From NCBI GenBank assembly GCA_902568975.1, contig CACFSO010000002.1, positions 52,480-116,479 of the forward strand: DNA of 64,000 nt, written 5' to 3'. This document shows positions 41,934 to 51,558 of the stretch, piece after piece. A program made the translations under genes and the position numbers. The notes below the pieces were generated by a model. It ran no database searches. It was not told the DNA's origin and was given only the letters and a program-made list of their open reading frames with translations. How positions within the stretch are numbered: position 1 is the stretch's first letter; each line of letters opens with the position of its first letter. The stretch is from an uncultured Pelagibacteraceae bacterium (GTDB lineage Bacteria; Pseudomonadota; Alphaproteobacteria; Pelagibacterales; Pelagibacteraceae).

Positions 41934-42533
41934 ATGCAACCGGCATACTACGAAGATTTTAAGGAAATTAAAAAAAAAATTTGGTCCATGCTAGATGATG
42001 CAGTGACTAATAGAGGTTCTCAATTTAGAATTCCTGTATTTATTTGTGGAGATCAATCTGACTTTGATGGAAGAATAGTTGTCTTAAGAAAATCTGATCA
42101 AACAAAGAATATATTACAATTTCACAGTGATATAAGATCAGATAAAATTCCTAAATTAAAAAATAATAAAAATGCTTCAATGCTATTTTATGATAAGGAT
42201 GAAAAAATCCAAGTAAGATTAAAAGTTGAATGTGCTATTAATCATAATAATGAAATAACAAAAGAGTCCTGGTCAAAAACAGGACACATAAGTCGAAAAT
42301 GTTATTTAGTTGATAATGGACCTGGTACCGAATCCCCTGCTCCAACATCTGGATTAAAACCTGAATTTGATAATTTTGAATTTACTATGGATCAAAGTGA
42401 AGAAGGTTATAAAAATTTTACTGTTATTCAATGTAAAATAAAAAGTATTGAATGGCTTTACTTAGCTGCCAAAGGTCATCGAAGAGCTAGATTTGACTTA
42501 ATAAACAATAAAGAAAACTGGTTAGTTCCTTAA
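41934..42533 (+). CDS. Pyridoxamine 5'-phosphate oxidase-like FMN-binding protein
   Basis: RIVVLRKSDQTKNILQFHSDIRSDKIPKLKNNKNASMLFYDKDEKIQVRLKVE; PNPOx-like fold. Confidence 0.78.
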   Translation: MQPAYYEDFKEIKKKIWSMLDDAVTNRGSQFRIPVFICGDQSDFDGRIVVLRKSDQTKNILQFHSDIRSDKIPKLKNNKNASMLFYDKDEKIQVRLKVECAINHNNEITKESWSKTGHISRKCYLVDNGPGTESPAPTSGLKPEFDNFEFTMDQSEEGYKNFTVIQCKIKSIEWLYLAAKGHRRARFDLINNKENWLVP

Positions 42534-42535
42534 GT

Positions 42536-42736
42536 ATGATAAAATTTATTTTTTATTTATCTCTCATAATTTTTGGAATGTTTGTTATGAGATTTGGCAT
42601 AATCCAAATAAGACAATACAAGCAAGGTAAAACTAAAATTAAAAAGAAATTACCTGAACAAATTGCTTTTATAATATTTTTTGTAATAATCTTAGGATTA
42701 ATTATTTATTCGGTTAATGATTTGCTTTTTAATTGA
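42536..42736 (+). CDS. Small two-TM membrane protein of unknown function
   Basis: 66-aa ORF with two hydrophobic segments, tightly packed 2 bp after the preceding gene. Confidence 0.6.
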   Translation: MIKFIFYLSLIIFGMFVMRFGIIQIRQYKQGKTKIKKKLPEQIAFIIFFVIILGLIIYSVNDLLFN

Positions 42737-42755
42737 GGGTTATTTTTTCATTTTT

Positions 42756-43268
42756 TTATTTTATAAATTTTGAGTATTTCTTCCAGTTTTCTTGATAACG
42801 AATTGCATTTTTCTCAACAGCTTGAATCTCTTCATTTGTAAGCTTTCTAATAACTTTTCCAGGAGCTCCTACAACTAGAGAGTTATCTGGAATTTCTTTA
42901 TTTTCAGTAATTAAAGATTTTGCTCCAATGATACAGTTCTTTCCAATTTTTACATTGTTAAGAATGACTGCACCTATTCCTATTAAGCTGTTATCTCCAA
43001 TAGTGCATCCGTGAAGCATAACAAGATGCCCAATAGTTACATTCTTTCCAACTTTTAAAGGATACCCAGGATCGGTATGTAATACACTGCCATCTTGAAC
43101 ATTCGAACCTTCGCCTATATGAATATTTTCAATGTCTCCTCTTAGGGTTGCATTAAACCAAACACTTGTATTTTTTTCTAATGTTACATCTCCTATTACA
43201 ACAGCATTAGGTGCGACCCAATTTTCGCCTAAATTTTTTGGTTTTTTATTTTCCAAATCGTACAACAT
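42756..43268 (-). CDS. Gamma-carbonic anhydrase family protein (YrdA/CaiE-like)
   Basis: VIGDVTLEKNTSVWFNATLRGDIENIHIGEGSNVQDGSVLHTDPGYPLKVGKNVTIGHLVMLHGCTIGDNSLIGIGA. Confidence 0.92.
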   Translation of the reverse strand: MLYDLENKKPKNLGENWVAPNAVVIGDVTLEKNTSVWFNATLRGDIENIHIGEGSNVQDGSVLHTDPGYPLKVGKNVTIGHLVMLHGCTIGDNSLIGIGAVILNNVKIGKNCIIGAKSLITENKEIPDNSLVVGAPGKVIRKLTNEEIQAVEKNAIRYQENWKKYSKFIK

Positions 43269-43287
43269 ACTTTATATAATACTTAAC

Positions 43288-43842
43288 ATGGCTCTTACAA
43301 AAACTCCAATATGTGATTTTGGAAAAAAAGCTGAAAATTTTAAGTTAAGATCAACAGATGGTAAAGTTATTTCGCTAGAAGATATAAAGGGTGAAAATGG
43401 AACTTTAATAATGTTTATATGTAATCATTGCCCTTATGTAAAAGCGGTAATTAAAGATATTGTTCAAGATTGTGATAAATTAAAACATAATGGAATAAAT
43501 TCAGTGGCTATTTGTTCTAATGATGTAAAAAACTATCCAGAAGACTCTTTTGAAAATATGGCTATTTTTTCAAAAAATCATAAATTTGCTTTCCCTTATC
43601 TTTATGACGAAACACAAAAAGTGGCTAAAGAATATGGGGCAGTATGTACTCCAGATTTTTTTGGTTATAATAAAAATTTAGAACTACAATACAGAGGAAG
43701 AATTAGAGAATTAAAGGATTTAAAACCTGTAACCAGCGGTGATAGCGATTTATTTATAGCAATGAGACAAATTGCTGAATCCGGAAATGGTCCAAAAAAT
43801 CAAATACCAAGTATGGGCTGCAATATAAAGTGGTTTAATTAA
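43288..43842 (+). CDS. Thioredoxin-like/redoxin (AhpC/TSA-like) protein
   Basis: MALTKTPICDFGKKAENFKLRSTDGKVISLEDIKGENGTLIMFICNHCPYVKAVI; track ORF start at 43132 lies inside the opposite gene, ATG at 43288 preferred. Confidence 0.85.
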   Translation: MALTKTPICDFGKKAENFKLRSTDGKVISLEDIKGENGTLIMFICNHCPYVKAVIKDIVQDCDKLKHNGINSVAICSNDVKNYPEDSFENMAIFSKNHKFAFPYLYDETQKVAKEYGAVCTPDFFGYNKNLELQYRGRIRELKDLKPVTSGDSDLFIAMRQIAESGNGPKNQIPSMGCNIKWFN

Positions 43843-43847
43843 ATTTA

Positions 43848-44930
43848 ATGCATTTAGTAATAACGAGATCTTATCCTCCAGAAGTAGGAGGCATGCAAAG
43901 TTTAATGTGGGGCCTAACAAGGTATTTATCAAAATACAAATTGATAAAAGTATTTGCTAATCTTCATGAAGGACATGAAAGTTTTGATAAAAAGGTATCT
44001 TTTTCTATAGAAAGAGTGGGTGGAGTAAAATTCATCCGAAAATATAGAAAATCGTATTTAATAAATGATTATTTAAAAAAAAATCATAAAATTGAATGTA
44101 TTATAGGTGATCATTGGAAAAGTTTAGAATTAATTAAATCGAAAAAAAAAAAAATTTGTTTAATTCATTCAAAAGAAATAAATCATAAAAAAAATTCAAG
44201 ATTAAATTTAAGATCTATTAATGTCTTGAATAACGTAGATCATGTAGTTGCAAATTCGAATTATACTAAAAATCTAGCTATAGAAATTGGAGTTAAACCT
44301 GAAAAAATAATTGTAATCAATCCAGGAATCGATCGTATAAAAAAATTAAATACAAAAAGCTTACTCGAAGCTGAAAATTTTCTTAAAAATAAACATCCAA
44401 GATTAATTACCATATCTAGATTTGATAAAAGAAAAAATCATGAAAAAGTAATTATGTCTTTAAAAAATTTAAAACAAATTTATCCAAATATTATCTATAT
44501 ATGTGTAGGATATGGTGATGAAGAAGAAAATATAAAAAAATTAGTTAAAGAATTAGATTTAAATGAGCAAGTTTTATTTTTTAAAAATATTTCTCAAGAT
44601 TTAAAAAATGCAATAATGGCTAAGTCTCATGTATTTGTTATGCCTTCAATAATTTATAAAAAATCGGTTGAAGGATTTGGCATAGGATACATTGAGGCTG
44701 CACAATACAGTTTACCATCGATTGGTGGCAAAGATGGAGGTGCTTCAGATGCTATTATTAACAATAAAACTGGATTTATCTGTGATGGAAATAAATTAGA
44801 AGAAATTTATTCAAGTCTAGATTTAATTTTAAAAAATAATTCATTTAACAAGCTTGGAAAAAATGCAAAAGAATATGTAAAAAAGTTCGAATGGGAAAAT
44901 ATAATAAACGAATATTTAAAAATTATTTAA
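43848..44930 (+). CDS. Glycosyltransferase family 4
   Basis: SYPPEVGGMQSLMWGLTRYLSKY...SRFDKRKNHEKVIMSL...GFGIGYIEAAQYSLPSIGGKDGGASDAI. Confidence 0.87.
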   Translation: MHLVITRSYPPEVGGMQSLMWGLTRYLSKYKLIKVFANLHEGHESFDKKVSFSIERVGGVKFIRKYRKSYLINDYLKKNHKIECIIGDHWKSLELIKSKKKKICLIHSKEINHKKNSRLNLRSINVLNNVDHVVANSNYTKNLAIEIGVKPEKIIVINPGIDRIKKLNTKSLLEAENFLKNKHPRLITISRFDKRKNHEKVIMSLKNLKQIYPNIIYICVGYGDEEENIKKLVKELDLNEQVLFFKNISQDLKNAIMAKSHVFVMPSIIYKKSVEGFGIGYIEAAQYSLPSIGGKDGGASDAIINNKTGFICDGNKLEEIYSSLDLILKNNSFNKLGKNAKEYVKKFEWENIINEYLKII

Positions 44931-44938
44931 AATTTTAG

Positions 44939-45586
44939 CTACTTTGAAGAAAAATAAATATTTTGATAATATGAAACTGCTTTTATTCCAGATTGATCCG
45001 TGTCTGTCATTAATGCTATGCCACTAATTTTCTCTACATCTAGTTGATGAAGTCGTTTAAAGTGATCTTTAACATTAGCTTTGACTGAGACCCATTCATT
45101 AAAATTACTTTTTGTAGAAGATAGAACATAATCAATTGAACTTTTAGTATAAGGACTTCTCCAATTGTCATTAACTGAAAAATTACTAGAAAACACATAA
45201 TTAATTGCTTTGTTTGAAAGTGCTGTATAACCTGTTTTCTTTACGACAAAGACTCTGGCAGCAAAATCATGGCCTTTTTTTCCTTTTTCATCTATTCCTT
45301 TTAGGTCCTTTTCAACCTTCCATGTAATGTTAATAAATGGAGTTTTGTTTAAATCTACTTCTATTTCTTTTCCTAGTCCCGAGCCAACACCTTCAGCTTC
45401 AGCTCTTAAAAAATTTCCGTTTTCATTACTGCCTAATGAATAACTTGTTAATTTCTTAACTTTTCTTACTTTAAGGTCCTTTAGTCCACTTTCGGTAAAC
45501 TCAAAAACATCTATTTTTTCGGAAAAGACTAAGTTTGTTCCCAAAAAAAATATAACTATAAATTTAAAAAAGATCTTTAACATCAC
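44939..45586 (-). CDS. DUF3047-like secreted protein
   Basis: Signal peptide-like N-terminus; FINITWKVEKDLKGIDEKGKKGHDFAARVFVVKKTGYTALSNKAINYVFSS. Confidence 0.75.
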   Translation of the reverse strand: MMLKIFFKFIVIFFLGTNLVFSEKIDVFEFTESGLKDLKVRKVKKLTSYSLGSNENGNFLRAEAEGVGSGLGKEIEVDLNKTPFINITWKVEKDLKGIDEKGKKGHDFAARVFVVKKTGYTALSNKAINYVFSSNFSVNDNWRSPYTKSSIDYVLSSTKSNFNEWVSVKANVKDHFKRLHQLDVEKISGIALMTDTDQSGIKAVSYYQNIYFSSK

Positions 45587-45693
45587 TCACCGTATAGACA
45601 AAGTTTAAAACTTTTCAATAAATATTTTAAATAACAAAATTTAGTCACTATTTTAACAATCTAAATTCATTATTTATCATTACTAATTTAATT

Positions 45694-45825
45694 ATGAAGT
45701 CTATAACTATTTTTTTATTACTCTTATATTGGTCAATAATTTTTTTAGCTCCAGTAGTTGGTAATGAAATGAAGCTTTTAAATATAAAAAACTCAGTTTT
45801 GCCTATAAAAAAACCTATTAATTAA
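45694..45825 (+). CDS. Putative 43-aa small secreted/membrane peptide
   Basis: MKSITIFLLLLYWSIIFLAPVVGNEMKLLNIKNSVLPIKKPIN; below the ORF-track length cutoff; signal peptide-like N-terminus in an otherwise unused 235-bp gap. Confidence 0.35.
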   Translation: MKSITIFLLLLYWSIIFLAPVVGNEMKLLNIKNSVLPIKKPIN

Positions 45826-46826
45826 GGTATCAAAACTATTTTTGGAGCTGAACAGGTTCCATCATGAATTTGCCTGAATGCTTCAGCCCCTTTGTTTAAA
45901 TCTCTAAATTCTATCCAATTTAAGTCACCTATTTGTTTTTTAGATAGTATTTCTAAGGTATTTTCAAAATCTTTATTTGTATAACAATATGTGCCAATAA
46001 AAGTGACTTCTTGAAGAGTAGCCTTTCTAAAATCAAAAACACCCGATGGCTGTGTTAAACCTATGTGGACAATTACACCGCCGGGCTTTGTATATTTTAT
46101 CGCCGCTTGTCTTGTGGCCTCTAGACCAACGGAGTCAATCACAATATCAAAAAAGTTTTCTTTTAATAAAGGACTATCGGGTTTAACAGAATTTGAATTC
46201 AAATTATCAGAGCAAACTTTTAACCTTTTTTCATTTGGTTCAGATAAATAAATTTCTCTACTTTTCTTAATTTTTTCAAGTATTAAAGCGGAAAGTAATC
46301 CAATTGCTCCCCCTCCTATAACTAAAGCTTTGCATTTTTCAAAAGACTTATTTATATTTTTTTCTGCCAATTCTACAGCATGTAATGCTACGGCGGTAGG
46401 TTCTGCAATTGGTGCTTTCTTCATATCTAAATTTTTTGGAAGTTCGTATATATTTTTATCTGGAACTAAAACTAACTCTGCAAATCCACCTTGTCTTTCT
46501 ATTGGTCTGTTCATTCCTAAAAGAACTCTCTTTGGACAGAGATGTTCTCTTTTAGAATCACAATATTCACAATTTCCACATGTAATTAAGGGGTTTAATA
46601 CAACCTTTTTTCCCTTATCTTTTCCCTCTTGTATTACACCACTAATTTCATGACCTAAAATTAGTGGAGGAACTCTTCTTTCATCTTTTCCATGATAAGC
46701 ATGCATATCAGATCCACATATTCCTGATGCGGATACTTTTATAATGCTTTCTTTATTTTTAAGATTAGGATTTTCAAAATTTTTATATTCTAGCTTTTCT
46801 GTACCAGTATAAACTAAAGCCTTCAT
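45822..46826 (-). CDS. Zinc-dependent medium-chain alcohol dehydrogenase
   Basis: SASGICGSDMHAYHG...ILGHEISGVIQEG...CGNCEYCDSKREHLCPKR; GroES-like plus Rossmann fold. Confidence 0.9.
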   Translation of the reverse strand: MKALVYTGTEKLEYKNFENPNLKNKESIIKVSASGICGSDMHAYHGKDERRVPPLILGHEISGVIQEGKDKGKKVVLNPLITCGNCEYCDSKREHLCPKRVLLGMNRPIERQGGFAELVLVPDKNIYELPKNLDMKKAPIAEPTAVALHAVELAEKNINKSFEKCKALVIGGGAIGLLSALILEKIKKSREIYLSEPNEKRLKVCSDNLNSNSVKPDSPLLKENFFDIVIDSVGLEATRQAAIKYTKPGGVIVHIGLTQPSGVFDFRKATLQEVTFIGTYCYTNKDFENTLEILSKKQIGDLNWIEFRDLNKGAEAFRQIHDGTCSAPKIVLIP

Positions 46827-48284
46827 TTAATCGCTCGCTAGAAGATAATATGTAATCCAGGATACTAAGGCACCAATTAACCATGAAAAAGAATTTAAAA
46901 AAGACAAATTTACATTCCATATTGTTGCTGCGGAAAAAACAAAACCTATAAATAGTGAATAAATTGCTTTGATTTGCCATCCGTTTGAATAGAAATATGA
47001 ACTTCCTGTGGTTGATGAAAAAATATCACTATTAGAAATTTTGCTTTTTTTAATTAAATAATAATCTGCAATTATTATTCCAAATATTGGTCCAAAAAAT
47101 GCACCTATTGTGTCTACAAAAGACATTATCCCAACTTGACTTAACACTGGTAACCAAAAAATACCTATAAAAAATCCTAAAAAAATAATGATAAAGCCAG
47201 ATGAATTTAAGTTCAAACCTTTAGGAAAAAAATTTATCAATGAATTTTGTGAAGGTACATAATTAGCAATTAAATTTGTAGAAGCTGAAGCAAATAAAAT
47301 AAAAAACAAGACTATTACTGTTAGAAAATTATTATCAATTTTTCCTATGATATCTGTTGGATTAGTTAATAATTTTTCTACTTGAATCATATTTTTTGTT
47401 AAAACAATATCCGCACCGATAACTATTAGTATTGAAAGTAAAGAAAATATAATTAAATTTAATATTAAACTTAAGTTACCTAGATTTAATTCTTTTTCAT
47501 TTTTAACATATCTAGAAAAATCTCCAAAATTTACAATTACTATTGAAAAATATGCAAACATTGTTCCAACAACTGTTATAAGTGGGTTAATATTGCTTTT
47601 TGCGAAAGCATTTTCAATATTTACAGATAATCTAAAAGAATTTAATACTTCATTATAATTCTCAGAAATAATAATTATAAAAAATAATATCAATCCAAAA
47701 TATACAAACATAGCTGAAAAATTAATAAATGATCTAATTATTGATTGACCTTTGCTAAATAGAAAATACTGCAGTAATATAGTTAGAAGAAAAGAAGCTC
47801 CATCGATTAAATCCATACCCATATAAAAAAACAAAAAAATATCTTTTTCTAATATCGTTTTGTCTATTTCAAAAATTAATATTCTTAATAAAAAACCAAT
47901 TGATTTTGATATAAAAAATGTTTGTACACCAAACATAAATATTCCAATCAAACCTCTTAGCATAGCTACATATCTTGCGCCGTTGATTCCCATTGATAAT
48001 CTAAGAATTACCGGAAAAGGTAATCCATGATTTTGAGAAGGCTTTCCTATTAAATTAGTAAATATATAAACCAAAAATGATGCTATTAAACATCCCATAA
48101 ATACTATTAAAAAATTTAAATCATAAATTAAATAAATTGAAGCTATTAAAGAAAAACCAATAATACTTTGAATGCTACATCCCCAAAAGCAGAATAAATC
48201 TGTCCAAGTCCAATTCTTATCAGAAGGGTTTACTGATACGATTTCCCAATTTTTAAGATCAAAATTTTCTTTTGTTTGAATCAC
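46827..48284 (-). CDS. NCS1 family nucleobase/cytosine-type permease
   Basis: About 12 predicted TM segments; NWTWTDLFCFWGCSIQSIIGFSLIA, PSQNHGLPFPVILRLSMGINGARY. Confidence 0.85.
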   Translation of the reverse strand: MIQTKENFDLKNWEIVSVNPSDKNWTWTDLFCFWGCSIQSIIGFSLIASIYLIYDLNFLIVFMGCLIASFLVYIFTNLIGKPSQNHGLPFPVILRLSMGINGARYVAMLRGLIGIFMFGVQTFFISKSIGFLLRILIFEIDKTILEKDIFLFFYMGMDLIDGASFLLTILLQYFLFSKGQSIIRSFINFSAMFVYFGLILFFIIIISENYNEVLNSFRLSVNIENAFAKSNINPLITVVGTMFAYFSIVIVNFGDFSRYVKNEKELNLGNLSLILNLIIFSLLSILIVIGADIVLTKNMIQVEKLLTNPTDIIGKIDNNFLTVIVLFFILFASASTNLIANYVPSQNSLINFFPKGLNLNSSGFIIIFLGFFIGIFWLPVLSQVGIMSFVDTIGAFFGPIFGIIIADYYLIKKSKISNSDIFSSTTGSSYFYSNGWQIKAIYSLFIGFVFSAATIWNVNLSFLNSFSWLIGALVSWITYYLLASD

Positions 48285-48308
48285 ATCTATATATTAAACC
48301 AATATAAT

Positions 48309-49643
48309 TTACTGTCCATATAAGACAGTTGGTAACCATAGTACAATTTTAGGAAAAACTATTATTATTATAAGTCCGATAACTTGTAAGACCATAAACT
48401 GCATCATTCCTATATAAATATCTTTTAAATCCCATTCGGGAACAACTCCCTTTAAAAAATAAGCTGATAAGGCAACTGGTGGGGAGAGCCAGGCGGTTTG
48501 TAAATTTACAGCAACTAGAATAGCAAACCATGTTAGATTAAAACCTAATGCTTCAATTAAAGGTAATATAATTGGAACAATAATCATAACAATTGGTACC
48601 CATTCTAAAGGCCAACCTAAAAGAAAAATTACAGCCATTACAATTGCAAGAATTAAATATCTATTCATTTCTAATGAAAGTAAAAATTCAGTTAAAAGCA
48701 TAGGCGTGCCAAGTCTTGCAAAAACTGCTCCGAAGAAGTTAGAAGCTGCCACTAAAACCATTATTAAAGCAGAAATTTCTAAAGTTTTAACTAAAGCATC
48801 TTGTAATTTTTTGAATGTTAATTTTTTATAAGCTAAAGATAATAACAAAGCACCCATTGCTCCACATCCAGCAGCTTCTGTAGGTGTAGCAAATCCTAAT
48901 AATATACTCCCAAGTGCCGCAAATACTAAAGCAGCAGGAGGAACTAATCCTAAAAAGAATTCTATCCAAACTACTTTCATACTTTTTGCTCTCATGTCTT
49001 CTGGTAAAGGAGGACCTAACTTAGGATTAAGCATACATCTAATAGTAGTGTAGGCTGCATAAAGAGATGCTAAAAGTATTCCTGGAAAAATTGCTGCCGC
49101 AAATAAATCAATAACTGGAATTTCCATTATTGGACCCATAACGACCAACATAATACTTGGAGGAATTAAAATTCCTAAAGTTCCACCAGCTGTTATAGTT
49201 CCTGCTGCTAATTGAACATTATAACCTGATCTATTCATTGATTTAGCAGCCATGATACCTAAAATAGTTACTGAGGCACCAACAATCCCCGTAGCAGCTG
49301 CAAAAATTACAGATACAAAAAGAACAGCGTAGTAAAGAGATCCTCTAACCCTTGCTAACATTAATTGAAAAGCAGAAAATAGTCTTTCCATTAATCCAGC
49401 TTGTTCCATCATAATTCCCATAAATACGAATAATGGTACGGCGGCAAGTGTTTGTTCGGTCATGACCATTGAAAATTGTAAGGTCATTAAATAAAAAACA
49501 AGTTTTCCAAAACCTAAGTAACCAAAAACAAATCCAAGAAAAATTAATGTAAAAGATATTGGAAAACCAATAAATATAGAAAACAGCATAACTCCTATTA
49601 AAATAAAACCTAAAATAGCTGGATCTATTAATTCTGATATCAT
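48309..49643 (-). CDS. dctM: TRAP transporter large permease (DctM family)
   Basis: TRAP-M motifs; ITAGGTLGILIPPSIMLVVMG; GFATPTEAAGCGAMGALLL. Confidence 0.94.
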   Translation of the reverse strand: MISELIDPAILGFILIGVMLFSIFIGFPISFTLIFLGFVFGYLGFGKLVFYLMTLQFSMVMTEQTLAAVPLFVFMGIMMEQAGLMERLFSAFQLMLARVRGSLYYAVLFVSVIFAAATGIVGASVTILGIMAAKSMNRSGYNVQLAAGTITAGGTLGILIPPSIMLVVMGPIMEIPVIDLFAAAIFPGILLASLYAAYTTIRCMLNPKLGPPLPEDMRAKSMKVVWIEFFLGLVPPAALVFAALGSILLGFATPTEAAGCGAMGALLLSLAYKKLTFKKLQDALVKTLEISALIMVLVAASNFFGAVFARLGTPMLLTEFLLSLEMNRYLILAIVMAVIFLLGWPLEWVPIVMIIVPIILPLIEALGFNLTWFAILVAVNLQTAWLSPPVALSAYFLKGVVPEWDLKDIYIGMMQFMVLQVIGLIIIIVFPKIVLWLPTVLYGQ

Positions 49644-50251
49644 TCTTTACCTGGCCACCTTCCTTTTGTAGCTGCATAATAACTTTTAAATAATTCTGAA
49701 ATTCCTTGTATAAGTAAAAAAATTATTCCAAACCATAAACATGATTTTATTGGCCACATATATGGCATCCATGTAGTATCCATTCCTCTTTCTCCTCTCA
49801 TAATTGACTCCTGGAGAAAACCTGTAGTCATATAAAGAAAAACTAATAGTCCCGGAAAATAAAATAAAATATAAAGTATAAAATCTATAGCTCCTTGAGT
49901 TTTTACTTTAAAATTTCTATATAAAAAATCTGCTCTTATGTGAATTCCTTTTGATAATGCATAACCAGCGCCAAGCATAAATAATGCTCCATATAAAAAA
50001 CGACTAATATCATATGCCCATATAGTTGGGGCTAAAAATAATTTTCTAGCAAAGACTTCGTACGTCATTGCAAGAATTAAAGGCATGGTTATCCAGCAAA
50101 CAATATTACCGGTCCACTTACTGAATAAGTCAATTCTTGTGATTAAAAATGCCATCCATTTAGGCATATCTTTAGGCATTATAAATTTATCGCCTCTTCT
50201 TTCTGCGATCATTTCATCTGAAATGTCTAATCTTTTAGATTTTTTTTTCAT
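49640..50251 (-). CDS. dctQ: TRAP transporter small permease (DctQ family)
   Basis: Four-TM protein, 4-bp overlap with dctM; ALSKGIHIRADFLYRNF. Confidence 0.91.
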   Translation of the reverse strand: MKKKSKRLDISDEMIAERRGDKFIMPKDMPKWMAFLITRIDLFSKWTGNIVCWITMPLILAMTYEVFARKLFLAPTIWAYDISRFLYGALFMLGAGYALSKGIHIRADFLYRNFKVKTQGAIDFILYILFYFPGLLVFLYMTTGFLQESIMRGERGMDTTWMPYMWPIKSCLWFGIIFLLIQGISELFKSYYAATKGRWPGKE

Positions 50252-50263
50252 AAATCTCTAAAA

Positions 50264-50295
50264 AAATAAAGCGGACTGTTAAGTCCGCTTTATTT
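50264..50295. terminator. Strong stem-loop in dctP-dctQ intergenic region (terminator/attenuator or RNA-stabilising element)
   Basis: Perfect 14-bp inverted repeat AAATAAAGCGGACT-gtta-AGTCCGCTTTATTT. Confidence 0.8.
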
Positions 50296-50326
50296 AAACT
50301 TCATTATAGTTTAACTAAAACTATTT

Positions 50327-51418
50327 TTACTTCAATGTCGCTGCGTGAGCCATTCCTAGCTTAGCGTTTGACATTTGAGCTCCACTCCAGAATGGAACAG
50401 CTACATCAGCAAAAGCTTTTTGTGAGTCCCATACTTTTTTGAAAAACGCATTTTTAGCTGCATTTTTATCTAAAGTTGCTTTAGCTGCTGCCATATATTC
50501 TGTGAAATAATCTGAAGGAGTATCTTCTAAAATAACACCGTGTTTAGTAGTTAACTCTCTTAGAGCTTTTCCATTTTCATATATTCTATAGCTTAATGAT
50601 TTTGCCAAAGATGCATTAGCTGCAACTTCAAGAGATTTTTTCTCATGAGCAGTTAAACCGTTGTATGTTTTTCCAGTCATATAAAAGTCAGCATTAACTA
50701 CTACTTGGTGTAAACCTTGCAGGTAGTAATGTTTTAAAACTTTTTGGAAACCAAAAACCATATCTGGTTTTGGACAACACCATTCAGCAGCATCAATTGT
50801 TCCTGCTTGAAGTGCTGGAAGAATATCTCCACCACCCATAGCTACTGATGCAATACCAATATCTTTGTAGGTTTGTCCAGGAATTCCTGGAGGAGTTCTG
50901 AACTTGTAAGTTCTGAAGTCATCCATGTTTTTGATTTGTTTTGGAAACCATCCTAAAGCTTCTGGACCAACAGGTTGAAGCATAAATCCTTTTATATCTC
51001 TTCCCATTTCTTTCCAAAGTTGTTCGTACAACTCTTTTCCACCTGCGTATTGGAACCAAGATAAGAACGCTAGATTGTCAATTCCTACTCCTGCTCCTGC
51101 AACTGGTGAACCAAATAACATTGCGGCTGGATGATCACCTGACCAATAGTGTGTCCAAGCAAAACCACAATCAATCAAACCTTTGTCAACAGCATCTAAT
51201 GTTTCTTTAACACCAACTACCGTTCCTGCAGGCATGATTTCAAATTTTAAAGAACCACCTGTTAATGCAGTTACTGTATCCGTAAAATCTTTTAACATTA
51301 CAACTTCATCAGCTTTTGCACTAATAACAGTTTGGCACTTTAATGTTTTAGCATTAGCATTAGTTATGAAACCAAAAACTAAAGTAATAGCAAATAACAT
51401 TGAAATGATTTTTTTCAT
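50327..51418 (-). CDS. dctP: TRAP transporter substrate-binding protein (DctP family)
   Basis: Signal peptide MKKIISMLFAITLVFGFITNANA; DILPALQAGTIDAAEWCCPKPDMVFGF; track ORF starts at 51460, start at 51418 preferred. Confidence 0.92.
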   Translation of the reverse strand: MKKIISMLFAITLVFGFITNANAKTLKCQTVISAKADEVVMLKDFTDTVTALTGGSLKFEIMPAGTVVGVKETLDAVDKGLIDCGFAWTHYWSGDHPAAMLFGSPVAGAGVGIDNLAFLSWFQYAGGKELYEQLWKEMGRDIKGFMLQPVGPEALGWFPKQIKNMDDFRTYKFRTPPGIPGQTYKDIGIASVAMGGGDILPALQAGTIDAAEWCCPKPDMVFGFQKVLKHYYLQGLHQVVVNADFYMTGKTYNGLTAHEKKSLEVAANASLAKSLSYRIYENGKALRELTTKHGVILEDTPSDYFTEYMAAAKATLDKNAAKNAFFKKVWDSQKAFADVAVPFWSGAQMSNAKLGMAHAATLK

Positions 51419-51558
51419 TATTTTCCCTCTTTGTTTGTTAAATTTAACGAAACGTATCAAACCAAAAAAAAGTTTTATTTACAAGCAACAATTAGGTTAA
51501 TTTTTAAATAAAAAACCTTTAAATAGCTTAATAATTTAAATAAATTATAATCGTTCTA

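Noticed and set aside
43132-43287. N-terminal extension of the thioredoxin-like ORF
   Set aside because: Lies antisense within the gamma-carbonic anhydrase gene; conserved protein begins at ATG 43288.
49345-49677. 110-aa minus-strand ORF overlapping dctM/dctQ
   Set aside because: Same-strand alternative frame over two well-supported TRAP genes.
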